DNA of 64,000 bases from Pseudoalteromonas rubra (GCF_000967655.1 NZ_JXYA01000046.1:1-64000), one strand, 5' to 3'. Positions 44,401 through 54,111 are shown, numbered from the stretch's first letter. Translations and numbers: made by a program. Notes: generated from the letters alone by a model not told the origin.

Positions 44401-47370
44401 GTCATATTCAAAATACGATTTTTGCTTATCATAATGCTGGTATTCAGTGATCACGCCCAGGCCAAAGTCATAATCCGCTTTGGCGATAAGCGTATCGGTG
44501 CCGGTATGCAAATCGACCTGTGTAACATAGGTATTCAGAGTTGAGTCATAGCTCAGGTTCGTTGCATGTCCGGGCTCCTTACCCCACATTGCGCCGTACA
44601 CGGCCGTAACCTGACCATACTGGTTATACTTTTGTCTCTTTACATCAACAAAGCCGGTTGGGCTGCTTGTATCATACCAATGACGAACTTGTGTCAGCAG
44701 ACCTTTGCTGAGACTGCCCTGTTGACCGGCAAAGCTTTCATCGTCGTAAAACCATTGCTGCTTAGAAACCAGGTTACCCGCCAGGTCGGTGATCACCGTC
44801 TGAGTGGGCAAAGACACTATGCCGTTATGTTGAGACTCCCCAAGCTGAGCGGTAAAGTCATTGCGAATAATACGTGCATCTTGCCACTGACCATCTTGTC
44901 GTCCCGATTGCTCAATGTAACGCGCGTTACCATAGTTGTCGTACTCATATTTTTCATAAAGTACGATGGGCTGTGCACTGCTGTTCTCAATGATTTCCTT
45001 GCTCGATTGCACCAGCGCAGCAAATTGCACTGAGCGCTCATCGTTCACGCCCTGATGCCAGACGCGTGGCTCATACGTAAAGCGTTGTATGTCGAATACG
45101 CCGTCCTCACTTTGACGGGTAAGCTGTGTTAAAGTGCCAGCAAGCACTTCATGTGTTTCACCCACATCAAAGGTTTGCAAGGTTTCCAGTGCACGCTGGT
45201 TAGCGCTGTTCGGTGTTGTGGTAACAACCTGTTTAAAACCCCGGAAAGCCTTATCTGGCGCAAAGTAATAACTATCCTGATAGCTAAACTGCTGAACAGA
45301 GGTGATACCCGTTGTTTTGTCATTGGTTGAAATTTGCGACAGTACGGGCATAGATACCGGGCTGCTTGTTTGCCACGGCTTACCAGCCTGCTGCGCCTGA
45401 TACATATATTGTGCAATTGACTGATAACTCAGATCAGTCACCAGCCCCATTCCGTTGTCTACTTTGGTCAGTACATTGGCAGGCTCAGAGCCAAACAGAT
45501 CGGCAAACAGCACCTTATTACCAAAGCTAGGTAAATGCCAAATGACATCGGTACTGCCATTACCATTGACATCGGCAAGATGGATACCGTCAACGCCCGA
45601 TAAATGAGGTGAATCTACATTGTATTGCTGAGAGAACGTCGCAGTGGTCGCGTTCTGAGTGCTCACCCCTTTGTTTAACCAAATTCGGGCCCGCGCGCCA
45701 AATGCGAATACCACATCGGCTCTGCCATCTGCGTTCATATCCGTAAACTGCACATTTTCCACATTAGGAATTTGTAACGTATTACTAAAGGTGACAGGAT
45801 CTGCAAAGCCATCGAGTCCGCGGCTTGGGAAATATCGGATTCGGCCATGAAACAAGGCAACCAGATCGGGCAAACCGTCTCCGTTCATGTCTGCAAATTT
45901 GATGTTGCTATCAGCAAATTCATAGGCTGCCGTTTGGCTGTGCATAGGCACATTGATTGGATCACTCCAGCCGCTTTGCAGGTTCAACTGTGCAATATGA
46001 CGATAAACGCGTCCCCGGTTGGCGTGGGCATACAAAATATCCGTTCGTTTATCATTATTGATGTCAATGAGTATCGTGTTGGGGTTATCCAGCTGGTAAC
46101 GCAGACCATCCAGTCTGTGCGTGGTCTCCCACTCATTCGACTCAGTCAGTTGCTGGACTAACGTATCGCGACTGCGACCTATCAGCAGATCGGTTTTACC
46201 ATCGCCTGTCATATCCGCAAGATGGATGTTTTTTAAACTAAGACGGTAACTGGATGGCTTTAACATCCTTGCCGGTGCTTGCCACACAGGCTTGCCTTCG
46301 CTATCAGAGCCGGCGTTGATCCAGTAAGCGTGATTTCTCAGTCCGGTGTTGAGTACGTCAGTCAGGCCATCGCGGTTCATATCCACGAAGCTAATGTCTG
46401 AGCCACTAAAGGGGATCCCGGAGGCACTGTCAAGCTGCTGTGCTTCGTAGTGTCCGGCATATTCGCCGTACTCAAAACTAACGCTCGGCTGACGAATGAG
46501 CTTGTCACCAGAGAAGGCTGTAAATGATTTCAGACGAGACTGCGGGTGCCAGTCCGTCGCGCTATGGTAGGTAAGCTCATAATGAGAAATGGCTTTTTCC
46601 TGAACCTTAGACGTAATCCCCTTCAGGCGATAGTTCATCACGACAGCAAAGCCGGGTTTGTAATTCACAACCGCGTCACTGCGGCGCTCATACTCCAAAG
46701 CGACAATCACATTGCCATCGCTGTAACTTATTTCAATCGGATAAACGGTGTTACTGTTGTCCAGCTTTTGATAGGTGATTTCCAGGCTATTGCCTGCAGA
46801 ATCGGTGATCTTATCCAGATGCCAGGCAAAAGTCTGGCTATTACCTCTGACTTGTGCAGCGCTGCTACTACCAAAATGCCAAACACTGCCATCCGGAAGT
46901 TGTGCCTGCCAGCCCGTCGAGGAAAGTGTATAAATTGTCGGATCACCGGATAACTCCGCCTGATAACGTTGCCCCCCAATGTGAACCAACTCAGACCCGT
47001 CCGATAATACAAAGCGCTGAGTGGCAGTACTGTAATCAGGTAACCCCTTGTCAGTTTGATGCTGAATGACAGGAATTGACAGCTGATGTCCGATACCCAC
47101 CAGCCCGTTGCCGAACCCAGAGTTGTAGTTAATACTCAATTGGGGGCTGAGCGTGCCCCGAGCAGCTGGTAAAGTGATGGGTAATGAGAACCCTCCACTG
47201 CCCATGTTTCCGCTGGCAGAATAAAGCTCCCCCAAGCCAAATTGGCTACCGGGTCCAACCGGTAAGCTAATATGTGTTTGTTGCAGTGCCGAATTGTCTA
47301 TCGCATGGCCATAATAAGACGCACTCAACAAAGACAAGCTTACAAGAAGCAGCTTGTTTCTTAGTTTCAT
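41413..47370 (-). CDS. Secreted SpvB/TcB/RHS polymorphic toxin with colicin D-type tRNase tip
   Basis: 1985 residues. A Sec signal peptide (LLLVSLSLLSASYYGHA) is followed by an SpvB domain (GSGGFSLPITLPAARG, INYNSGFGNGLVGIG). Next come FG-GAP/VCBS-like repeats at about 320-640 (VDMNRDGLTDVL, ADMTGDGKTDLL, TDMNADGRADVV), a TcdB-middle-like region, and many RHS/YD repeats. The core-end motif is FISPDPLFA, then NPQNFIDPDG (1774-1777). The last 92 residues match the colicin D nuclease (KFKHAKDFGV, FLSGWKLNP); His1902 corresponds to catalytic His611. Colicin D cuts tRNA-Arg in the anticodon loop. This is a fused TcB-TcC-like cocoon carrying an antibacterial payload (inference). Confidence 0.87.
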   Translation of the reverse strand: MKLRNKLLLVSLSLLSASYYGHAIDNSALQQTHISLPVGPGSQFGLGELYSASGNMGSGGFSLPITLPAARGTLSPQLSINYNSGFGNGLVGIGHQLSIPVIQHQTDKGLPDYSTATQRFVLSDGSELVHIGGQRYQAELSGDPTIYTLSSTGWQAQLPDGSVWHFGSSSAAQVRGNSQTFAWHLDKITDSAGNSLEITYQKLDNSNTVYPIEISYSDGNVIVALEYERRSDAVVNYKPGFAVVMNYRLKGITSKVQEKAISHYELTYHSATDWHPQSRLKSFTAFSGDKLIRQPSVSFEYGEYAGHYEAQQLDSASGIPFSGSDISFVDMNRDGLTDVLNTGLRNHAYWINAGSDSEGKPVWQAPARMLKPSSYRLSLKNIHLADMTGDGKTDLLIGRSRDTLVQQLTESNEWETTHRLDGLRYQLDNPNTILIDINNDKRTDILYAHANRGRVYRHIAQLNLQSGWSDPINVPMHSQTAAYEFADSNIKFADMNGDGLPDLVALFHGRIRYFPSRGLDGFADPVTFSNTLQIPNVENVQFTDMNADGRADVVFAFGARARIWLNKGVSTQNATTATFSQQYNVDSPHLSGVDGIHLADVNGNGSTDVIWHLPSFGNKVLFADLFGSEPANVLTKVDNGMGLVTDLSYQSIAQYMYQAQQAGKPWQTSSPVSMPVLSQISTNDKTTGITSVQQFSYQDSYYFAPDKAFRGFKQVVTTTPNSANQRALETLQTFDVGETHEVLAGTLTQLTRQSEDGVFDIQRFTYEPRVWHQGVNDERSVQFAALVQSSKEIIENSSAQPIVLYEKYEYDNYGNARYIEQSGRQDGQWQDARIIRNDFTAQLGESQHNGIVSLPTQTVITDLAGNLVSKQQWFYDDESFAGQQGSLSKGLLTQVRHWYDTSSPTGFVDVKRQKYNQYGQVTAVYGAMWGKEPGHATNLSYDSTLNTYVTQVDLHTGTDTLIAKADYDFGLGVITEYQHYDKQKSYFEYDGLGRLTKVVKAGDSLTSPTSEFSYSIGLSDHNTVITKQKVADAQYRRSTTYLDGMSRKMMVRSDSERAGQVIVSERVDYNERGLPVANYLPYFATGHGYQLEQVTASDRFHYDALGRVIRQEYSYNNGSGSKAFASVTYSPLSELHLDAEQSDPTSPHFGAATRLTYDGFDFSGGRLRYVDETVAVSSDGQLSSLNTWQTQYDYNLLGGLTKYTDPQGNVRSMAYDQQGRLTYVNDPNRGQKWYAYKADQLLATMDARGLPVAYKQDGLGRQLASYYLPQQALPKGTSWSPEVNIAQLEPHTQFAYYPASHAYAGRLKSVTHSAGNQTYSYTQRGKVAQINKQIILPSKAVQNYQIGFEYDAVNRLSAYIYPDNTRLTYRYNIRGLVSEVPGVAAEFTYSASGLPERYVLSNGVERAYQYDSQLRLTGLSSTKGNLSYQDMRYHYDNASNLTQIDDLRDAGSLAQIAQHLGVSSSVIAGLNTSATFEYDDWYRLIHSQLGGTQYRYRYDLIGNRLQASQQSILSAKTLAGLTQGGDHTDYAYGGGLHDKTAWQRLGRSAGEPGGPNALTQVSAQGADTALSYDAAGNRITDGSTHYQWDRKNRLTSVSADAGTLAFGYDHDNLRLYKYSKAADGLTNTVVYVDRDIEFRHGQLYKYVTLNGKRIALSRQGTGAYQAEQLYLTNHLASTELSLDAGARVTSAVNYDPYGNQTLSLGNDSITPYRFTGKEFDEISALGYFEQRYLSSVHGQFISPDPLFAVDERFTEPQHFSAYSYAGNNPQNFIDPDGRVLRAVIAAAKTTKKLYAVYKKTGKITKDDVKQAGIDEAVSIVDDLNTVFRDSSKSGAEKLGASIDLLVGTEFTDGEIKEAYDAAVSVAKSKNRKKGFGNDVTNSATFSKVAPATGKQLQKKFKHAKDFGVEGNFSKVNAQKYNQAIQKHLNSSGTKEIQGSYRGNSVTFHTDPKSGLTVIQKPDGSFLSGWKLNPQQLQHVLQDGKL

Positions 47371-47398
47371 AATAAGTCCTGTTATTTTTTTGGAGAAA

Positions 47399-47422
47399 GA
47401 TGATCACCCAAGGGTGATCATC
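47399..47422 (-). terminator. Intercistronic hairpin between the A-like and B-like genes
   Basis: GATGATCACCC and GGGTGATCATC form a perfect 11-bp stem with a two-base loop in the 62-base gap between the two large genes. On the minus strand TTTCTCC follows, so it may be a partial terminator or an RNA-stability element that lowers expression of the downstream gene. Confidence 0.55.
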
Positions 47423-47432
47423 TGATTAGAGG

Positions 47433-50400
47433 TTAATAATGAGAGGAGTTATTCGCAGACTTGTACAGGTAAGGGCCTTTGCTTGTCATAACCCAATTAC
47501 CTTTCTGTGGTAGCACATCTTTACCACTCGTCAGCGTTTTCAGAGCCGCTGGATTGAAAATATTAAGGCCGCCAACTTGCTCATAACAACTTGAGTCATA
47601 TACCCGTGACGCATGCTGATGTGAAATGTCGATCTTAATATCTCGGATCTGGTCCGCAGGCAAATGTTCAAACTGCCCTGCAGCGCCCAGTCTCACCTTC
47701 AGCAACCAGTCAGTTGCACCGACATTTTGCTCATTAAAGGCATTAATCACCGACTTTCTGTCATGGTTTGAGTCAATGTGTGCATTTGAGCTACCGATGA
47801 TCTTGTCGCCATTGATCAACAGCTTACCATTTGTGCCTACACGCCAATTGCGCAGCGGGTAGTGGATAAACTCATCTTTTACCGTATGTTCACCATTTTC
47901 ATAAACATAAGTGCCCGCATGTGATGTACGCATGACAGACATACCACTCATTTCAAGCTCAACAGGCAGTGTTTCAACCGATGCACCAAATTGTGTCTCG
48001 ATGTTAACACTGATCCCTTTGATCTTGTTCAGGTATGTACCACCACTTGCAAGGCAGTTCATTGGCTCATAGCCTGGCGGAATATTGTCTACTATGCGGG
48101 CTGGCCCACCAAAGTTCTCGTCAAAGCTCTTCGCTGTGCTAAAGCGCAAACCAAGCAGCTCTTGCATTGAAGTACCTTGCATTATTCTGAGCACTTTACT
48201 GTTCAACACCCGAGCAAACGCTTCTTCCGCTGTACAACGATTCTGAGAATCAAAACAGGCATTTTCTGGCGTTGGGTTAGGGTAGTAAATGATTTCTCCA
48301 AAGAAATCGGTGTCGTAGTAGCCAAAACCGTCTTCCTTGAGAGAGTAGGTACTTACTGACTGCTCAACGGACAGCACATTTTTGGCTGTATTGAATGCTT
48401 TCAGCGAGTTAAATACGGCATTCAACTCTTCGGCATTGCGAGCACGCATCACGCTTTGGCTGGTGTGATCACGATAGTTAAACGGCGTATTCCATTTGTT
48501 TTCTAACGCAGCCATTGCGTAGTACAACCACTCTTGCGCCATGTCAAACGAATCCTGAGACGTCAGCATTGCTTTGCTCAGACGCTTACCATGGATTGGA
48601 TCGGCAACATATCGTTTAGCCAAGTTACTTTGTAGCTGTTGCATCTGAGACATCACCCAAGACGCTTGCTTGTAAATACCAACTAAACGCTCAGCTTCAT
48701 GAGCCGCTTGTAACTCTGCCTGAGCAATATCCAGTTGCAGTGTTTTGGCTTCAAACCACATTTGACGGATACGAATTTGCTCATGTAAATCCAGATAAGC
48801 GTTTTGAGCGTCATTAATTTCTACTCGCTCTTCCGCACCCAATCGAGTGCTGAGCGCCAGCAATTGACCTTCTTTTTTAGTACCTTTGATTTGCTTATTA
48901 ATGGCGTTGATTTCATTAGCAGTTGACACGGCTTGGAGCGCTGCGCCTGCATAGTTACCGGTTGCCAACGACGCGCCGATACTAAGTACAGAGCCAAATA
49001 GTGACGACTTACGCGCAGCACGCTGAGCATCAGCCCGTATTTTCGCCAGTTGTACCTGAATGTCTGCCTGCTTGTTACCATACTTAAGAGCAATGTTTGA
49101 AATATTCTGATTCAAGTTCTTCTGGTTTAAAATATCTTCCAGAGTGGTGTGGATCAGACCTGGTTCGAACTGAGCGCCCGCCCCTTTTTCAGCCGCAAGT
49201 TGGTCACATTTTTCTTCGGTCAGAATACCGTCTTCAGGCAGTTCGTAGGTCACAGCACCATTCGTGGCATCTGTCAGCAAGCAATACCCAACCAGGTTGC
49301 GCATTCTTTGATTTGCACGATCAAGGTTTAGCTTAGCCTGTTCAATACTCTGTTTCTGCCAGTGCGCCTGGCTGCCTTCTGTTGGTTCACTTTCTGATAA
49401 ACAGCTCGCGTTACTTGAAGTACAAGAGAGCACTGAAAACTCCCAACCCAACAACTGTTTGAGCTGCTGATTATACTGAGAGAACTTCTCATTATGGCTT
49501 TGTGCTATGGTGTCCTTGGTTTGTTTAAAGGTGTCATAGCTTGACAATGCCGACGTGTACGCTGTGCGCGCATCGCTGATAAGTTTAGGTACTAGATTAT
49601 CGGAGATCAGATAATCAAAGGTAGACGCAACATTGTGGTTGTGTAGTACAGGGAATGCACCATAAGGTAAGCCAAGCAAGTTGGTTTCACCTTCCAGCCA
49701 TGAAAGCATGCTCTCAAGGCGCTCATAACTAGCCGTGAACTTGTTATAAGCTACTGGCAGTTCATCCACATCTGAACCATTGGTGATGGCCGTGCGGAAT
49801 AATCCCGTCAGAACGGCATTAACAATTTGAGCATCCTGGCGCGCATTCGTAATTTGCGTAATTGCTTGGGGATAATAAGCCTCTTGCAGATCTCCCGAAA
49901 GCATTCTCGCTTTATAGTACTTGTGCATAACATCAAGCTTCTGTGCCATGACATTATATGCCATCACCACATCTTTGTAGCCACCAAACAGCACATGTAC
50001 GCGTTCAGTTCTAACGCTACCATCAGCAGAGCGACGCTTAACTTCCTGCAATGCACCATCAGTGTATACTGGTCTGGCCAGCTCACCTTCCCAGTATCGT
50101 GGCGAACGCTTGCCTCGCACAGCACTATACGCATCGAGTTGTGTCGCATAGCGCGTCGAAGTATTGGCCAATAGGGTCCTCAACATGGCATAGGCTCTGC
50201 CTGCTGCAACCTCAGCATTGGCCAGGTTGTTCAGTTCAGTTTGTACCGAGTCCTCTGCTAGCTTGCTTCTAAGCGCCTTATCCATATATTGATTAGACAG
50301 AATCAGTTCGGCTTCTGCCATGTCATGGATAACATCCAGCCATAGCTTATGCACAATCTCATCCTGAGCATATGTAGGCTGTGCCATCATAGCCTCTAAC

Positions 50401-53213
50401 TCAGACTTAACAGACTCTGCGCGATTACGTGCTGTAATATCCCATAACTGGCCGAAGTCCATAAACTCAGGTCCGGAGTTAATCGCTCTGTTGACTATGT
50501 CATGGCTGATTCTTGAGCGCTCAAATAAACGTGTTTGATATCTGAATGCAGCACTATCTTTGGCATACAGACCGGCAGCCTCGTCATCCATAGGGATATT
50601 ATCGGCTTCCTCTTCATACAGTTTTTTGCGTAGCAAATAGGTCTCGTCACGGCGGTTGTTAACCTTGACCGAGGCCGTGTTAGATCTGAGCGAAGCGCCT
50701 TCTGTATAGGCTAGGGCTGTCAACTCAAAGGTATGAGTACCAATCGCAAAGGAATTACCAGAAGACCAGGTACATGTTTGTGCATTACAGCTCACATTTT
50801 GCTGATGATTATTTACAGTAAACTCATACGCATCCGCATCATTTGCTTTAGGCCAGCTCACGTCAAAGGCGCCAAATGCGTTCTGTGGTGCGCTAATTGC
50901 CGGGTTTTTAGGCTTCTCAGGCTTTTCTACGTAGACAGAAGTGGTCACCGAGGATGAACACTCATCAGCTTCGCTACATGCGCTAATCGCAAGCGTTACC
51001 AGGCCATTTGGCAGGTTGGTCAAAGACAGGCTGGTATTTTGAGTGGTAGTAACACTGGTACCACGTGCAACACGGTAGCTGTATGGTCTGGGGCCATTCA
51101 CATTGGCATTCCAGCTCACATTAAAGTGACCATCTTTGTCACACACGTTTTGGCCAGAGGTACGACACTTGTTGCCAGTCAGGGTGCCAAAGGTATTGAC
51201 CTGCTGAACAGCAAACGGCGTGTTGTCAATGGAAAATGCTGCAGTTGCCGTGTTTGAGCAGGTTTCATTTAAGTGACTGTGTTGGTAACACGCTTTAACA
51301 CTGGCGGTGTAATTACCGCGAGGCCACGCATTAAAGTTTACGTCTACATTGGTTGCTTGGTGGCGCTGCCAGTCACCATCACTCGTTGTTTTCAGCAAGT
51401 AGTAGATATCATGGTCTTTCACGGTAACGCCAGACCAGCTAATCTTGCCCGTTCCTTTATCGACTGTAAAGTTGCCGATTGGAGGAACCGGTGAGCGCTT
51501 TATCACACACAAAGTACGTGGTGAAGAAGCACGCAACGGCGTATGCACTGTCACACTGTAGCAGTACTGCCCATCATTTTTGTTACTGAGACTAACATTG
51601 TACATGCCACTTGTATTTGACTCATGCAATTGTCGGCCAGCACTATCCATCACCACATATCGAGTTGCTGCGGTAGCACCAGCTGAGGCACTTGACCAAT
51701 GCAACTCAAAGCTATCGCCCTCAATAATATGACTTGTCTCACCATTCACCTTGGCGGTCAGGTTTGGTCCGTTGAAAGCAAAGTTGGTTTTTACGGTTAG
51801 CGTACTATAGTCGCCACAATTGGTATCAGATTTACATGCTCTGACTTTAAACTGGTGCTCGCCATCGTGACTCACGCGGATCGCTTTCTCAGTTACGCTG
51901 AGCTTTTCAGGAGTCAAAGTCACACCGTCAGCAGTACCGCTCAACTCATAAAACGCTACATCGGAGATAGAATTCCAGATAAGCGTGAAATCACCTTGCT
52001 CCATTGTCACAGTACCGTTCGAGGCCTGATATCGCGTCACAGTCGGAATGAAAAAGGTAATGCCCGAGTTGGCAATCGGTACCAACGCATGACGGTCTTT
52101 CACCCCCAAAGTAACAGCATCTGGCCTGGCCTGAACAGTCACCTGAAGCTCATCACTGTAGGCCGAGCACAGGCCGCCTGTAATACAGGCGCGTACTTTA
52201 TATTTATACGTTTCGCCATTAGTCAAATTGGACATGCTGGTTGACGTTGAAGTCAGCTTGGTATCACTTCCCTCAAGTTGATAATACAGGTTAAAACCAT
52301 GGCTGCCAGCTTGTTTGTTTACCGGGCTCCAGTTCAGAACGGCTTCATTGGATGTCACAATAACTGACCCAGTTTGTCCGGCAACACCCAAGTTTTGGGG
52401 CGTACCAGGGTCCAAAATGGAAATATTATTACTCAGTTGAGAATAACCAGTGCATCCTTTTGAGCTGCCACTGCCATTGCACCCTCGGATCCGAACTGAG
52501 TAGGTCCCTGCGCTTGCAAAGGACACTGAATGTGAGCCGCGTGAAGCACTCGCTGAACCATAGTTAGTCCAGCTACCGTTGCCTTTCTTTGTTTGTATTT
52601 CTATGGTACCGGCACCATTGAACCCTTGCCAGATTAGTGTATTACTGAGGCTGTAAGTCTTATAATGCGCGAATGCACCGGTACCTCCGGCTATCACATA
52701 AGTCGATTTACACTGACTATATTTAGTCGTTTTATAAGCGTGCCTTTTCTCTTCAACACCACCGACTCCAAGCTTAATATTGTAGTACACATAATCAGCA
52801 CTTCGTTCAAGGCAAAGTGAATAGCGTCCCGAATCTGTGAACTTATAAGACGAAGACCCAGACCCCATTTTCGGAGTACTCTCCACAAAAGAGTGACTAC
52901 CGTTCGGCTTGGTTACCCGCATCCGAAAGCTAGTTATATCTATATATCTTTTCTGTGGCCATCTACTCAAGTCATTGCTGGGGATGCTTTCAGCATTCCA
53001 CTGATAGTTGACTGTACTGCCAACCGGATAGTAATTATTTAGACTGGAGGTCGTTGCTGTACGTAAGCGACAATAGCTTTCGGTAAATATCCCATCGTAC
53101 TTGTTGTCTTTGAATTCACTATCATACGTACTTGTTTTCGTACAGTAGGCAAATGATTCAGCTGAAACCATTGCACTACTGAATAATAACAGTGCTTTAA
53201 TATTTAACTTCAT
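47433..53213 (-). CDS. Secreted TcA-like protein with Ig/FnIII-type N-terminus
   Basis: 1926 residues from the ATG at 53213, with AAGGAG 12 bases upstream; the longer frame would start at TTG. A signal peptide (LLLFSSAMVSAESFA) is followed by about 850 residues of cysteine-bearing Ig/FnIII-like beta domains. A long helical section (about 870-1640) has a glycine/alanine-rich stretch (GSVLSIGASLATGNYAGAA) flanked by coiled-coil helices. The C-terminal beta domain (KIKGISVNIETQFGASVETLPVELEMSG) recalls the TcB-binding end of TcA toxins (KQISVTLPALLGPYQDV). The helical part plus the tail suggest a TcA-type channel; the N-terminus is not that of classical TcA. Paired with the SpvB/RHS gene 62 bases downstream. 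Confidence 0.6.
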   Translation of the reverse strand: MKLNIKALLLFSSAMVSAESFAYCTKTSTYDSEFKDNKYDGIFTESYCRLRTATTSSLNNYYPVGSTVNYQWNAESIPSNDLSRWPQKRYIDITSFRMRVTKPNGSHSFVESTPKMGSGSSSYKFTDSGRYSLCLERSADYVYYNIKLGVGGVEEKRHAYKTTKYSQCKSTYVIAGGTGAFAHYKTYSLSNTLIWQGFNGAGTIEIQTKKGNGSWTNYGSASASRGSHSVSFASAGTYSVRIRGCNGSGSSKGCTGYSQLSNNISILDPGTPQNLGVAGQTGSVIVTSNEAVLNWSPVNKQAGSHGFNLYYQLEGSDTKLTSTSTSMSNLTNGETYKYKVRACITGGLCSAYSDELQVTVQARPDAVTLGVKDRHALVPIANSGITFFIPTVTRYQASNGTVTMEQGDFTLIWNSISDVAFYELSGTADGVTLTPEKLSVTEKAIRVSHDGEHQFKVRACKSDTNCGDYSTLTVKTNFAFNGPNLTAKVNGETSHIIEGDSFELHWSSASAGATAATRYVVMDSAGRQLHESNTSGMYNVSLSNKNDGQYCYSVTVHTPLRASSPRTLCVIKRSPVPPIGNFTVDKGTGKISWSGVTVKDHDIYYLLKTTSDGDWQRHQATNVDVNFNAWPRGNYTASVKACYQHSHLNETCSNTATAAFSIDNTPFAVQQVNTFGTLTGNKCRTSGQNVCDKDGHFNVSWNANVNGPRPYSYRVARGTSVTTTQNTSLSLTNLPNGLVTLAISACSEADECSSSVTTSVYVEKPEKPKNPAISAPQNAFGAFDVSWPKANDADAYEFTVNNHQQNVSCNAQTCTWSSGNSFAIGTHTFELTALAYTEGASLRSNTASVKVNNRRDETYLLRKKLYEEEADNIPMDDEAAGLYAKDSAAFRYQTRLFERSRISHDIVNRAINSGPEFMDFGQLWDITARNRAESVKSELEAMMAQPTYAQDEIVHKLWLDVIHDMAEAELILSNQYMDKALRSKLAEDSVQTELNNLANAEVAAGRAYAMLRTLLANTSTRYATQLDAYSAVRGKRSPRYWEGELARPVYTDGALQEVKRRSADGSVRTERVHVLFGGYKDVVMAYNVMAQKLDVMHKYYKARMLSGDLQEAYYPQAITQITNARQDAQIVNAVLTGLFRTAITNGSDVDELPVAYNKFTASYERLESMLSWLEGETNLLGLPYGAFPVLHNHNVASTFDYLISDNLVPKLISDARTAYTSALSSYDTFKQTKDTIAQSHNEKFSQYNQQLKQLLGWEFSVLSCTSSNASCLSESEPTEGSQAHWQKQSIEQAKLNLDRANQRMRNLVGYCLLTDATNGAVTYELPEDGILTEEKCDQLAAEKGAGAQFEPGLIHTTLEDILNQKNLNQNISNIALKYGNKQADIQVQLAKIRADAQRAARKSSLFGSVLSIGASLATGNYAGAALQAVSTANEINAINKQIKGTKKEGQLLALSTRLGAEERVEINDAQNAYLDLHEQIRIRQMWFEAKTLQLDIAQAELQAAHEAERLVGIYKQASWVMSQMQQLQSNLAKRYVADPIHGKRLSKAMLTSQDSFDMAQEWLYYAMAALENKWNTPFNYRDHTSQSVMRARNAEELNAVFNSLKAFNTAKNVLSVEQSVSTYSLKEDGFGYYDTDFFGEIIYYPNPTPENACFDSQNRCTAEEAFARVLNSKVLRIMQGTSMQELLGLRFSTAKSFDENFGGPARIVDNIPPGYEPMNCLASGGTYLNKIKGISVNIETQFGASVETLPVELEMSGMSVMRTSHAGTYVYENGEHTVKDEFIHYPLRNWRVGTNGKLLINGDKIIGSSNAHIDSNHDRKSVINAFNEQNVGATDWLLKVRLGAAGQFEHLPADQIRDIKIDISHQHASRVYDSSCYEQVGGLNIFNPAALKTLTSGKDVLPQKGNWVMTSKGPYLYKSANNSSHY

Positions 53214-54051
53214 TGCTTTTATAATCTCCTTTTGCAATGAGATAAGAAGGCCTCAAATTGATAACCAGAGACCAGTGTTGCAGAGCGCGGGGTAAGTATT
53301 TACCTTAGACAAAATGTAAAGCAGATTAAGGCGAGAGCATTCGCACAGCTGAAAAAAACGGCTTATTCAGCCCACATTTTATTAACAAAAAAATGCCAAC
53401 GAGGGTACTCACACATTAGAAACAAAATATACGTCAAATCATACAGTAAACATCCCACCTCGTAATTATACCCGCAAGAGGAACAATTGCAATCCCGCTA
53501 CATCAAACCATTGATTAATTAAACTTTTGTACACAATGAGTTAGCTAAATAATCATAAAAACAAAATCCAAACACCAAAGTCCCTTTATCATAAAAATGT
53601 AAACTTAACGTTTAAGCCAGTCATGTACGAACAATAAAAAAGCAGAGATATCCATGATGGCCTGATACCTGTGATACATCTAACCGCCGGTCTGTATTTA
53701 AACAGGCTGCCAATCAATATCGTTCAAGGCCATTGTGCAAACCGCGACTCGTAAATGACTATTGCAATCGCAAACAACTGAAGCTGATCGGCCCAAACCT
53801 TGGCCATGTTGAGCAACTTAGTGCAATCAATATAAGCGTTTATTAACAACATGATGCAAAAAGCACATGTGGCAGAGCTTCTGAGCTATTTTTGCACTAG
53901 CTACTAGTGAGCAGAGAAAGGTGTCTGGAGTTGTTGCACAGCACGTAAATACTCAGGCTTGTAAAAATGGGGAAGATGTACGCAATACATTGGCTAGTTG
54001 CATTTGGCGTGCAAAGGTCACTGGACTGATGAACCGCCTGACTTAAAAGAC
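53214..54051. other. Long gap upstream of the toxin operon
   Basis: AT-rich DNA expected to hold the leftward promoter of the TcA-like gene; no clear -35/-10 pair was chosen. An unassigned 42-codon frame lies at 53724-53852 on the minus strand (starts MLLINAYIDCTKLLNMAK); it may be a fragment of a lost gene. Nothing else is recognised. Confidence 0.4.
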
Positions 54052-54084
54052 AAAGGCATATGCGACAATGCATATGCCTTTTTT
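54052..54084. terminator. Bidirectional terminator after cysS
   Basis: AAAGGCATATGC (54052-54063) pairs with GCATATGCCTTT (54070-54081). T runs follow on the plus strand and, more weakly, on the minus strand. It lies 28 bases beyond the cysS stop. Confidence 0.8.
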
Positions 54085-54111
54085 GATTGCGCAGTTAAGC
54101 GCGAATAGAGG

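Noticed and set aside
41413..47370. The SpvB/RHS protein as a type VI secretion Rhs effector
   Set aside because: It has a Sec signal peptide and an SpvB/TcB front end and lacks a PAAR domain; no VgrG or adaptor gene is nearby.
53724..53852. A 42-codon minus-strand frame as a gene
   Set aside because: No family, no clear ribosome site and no conserved context; listed only within the gap description.
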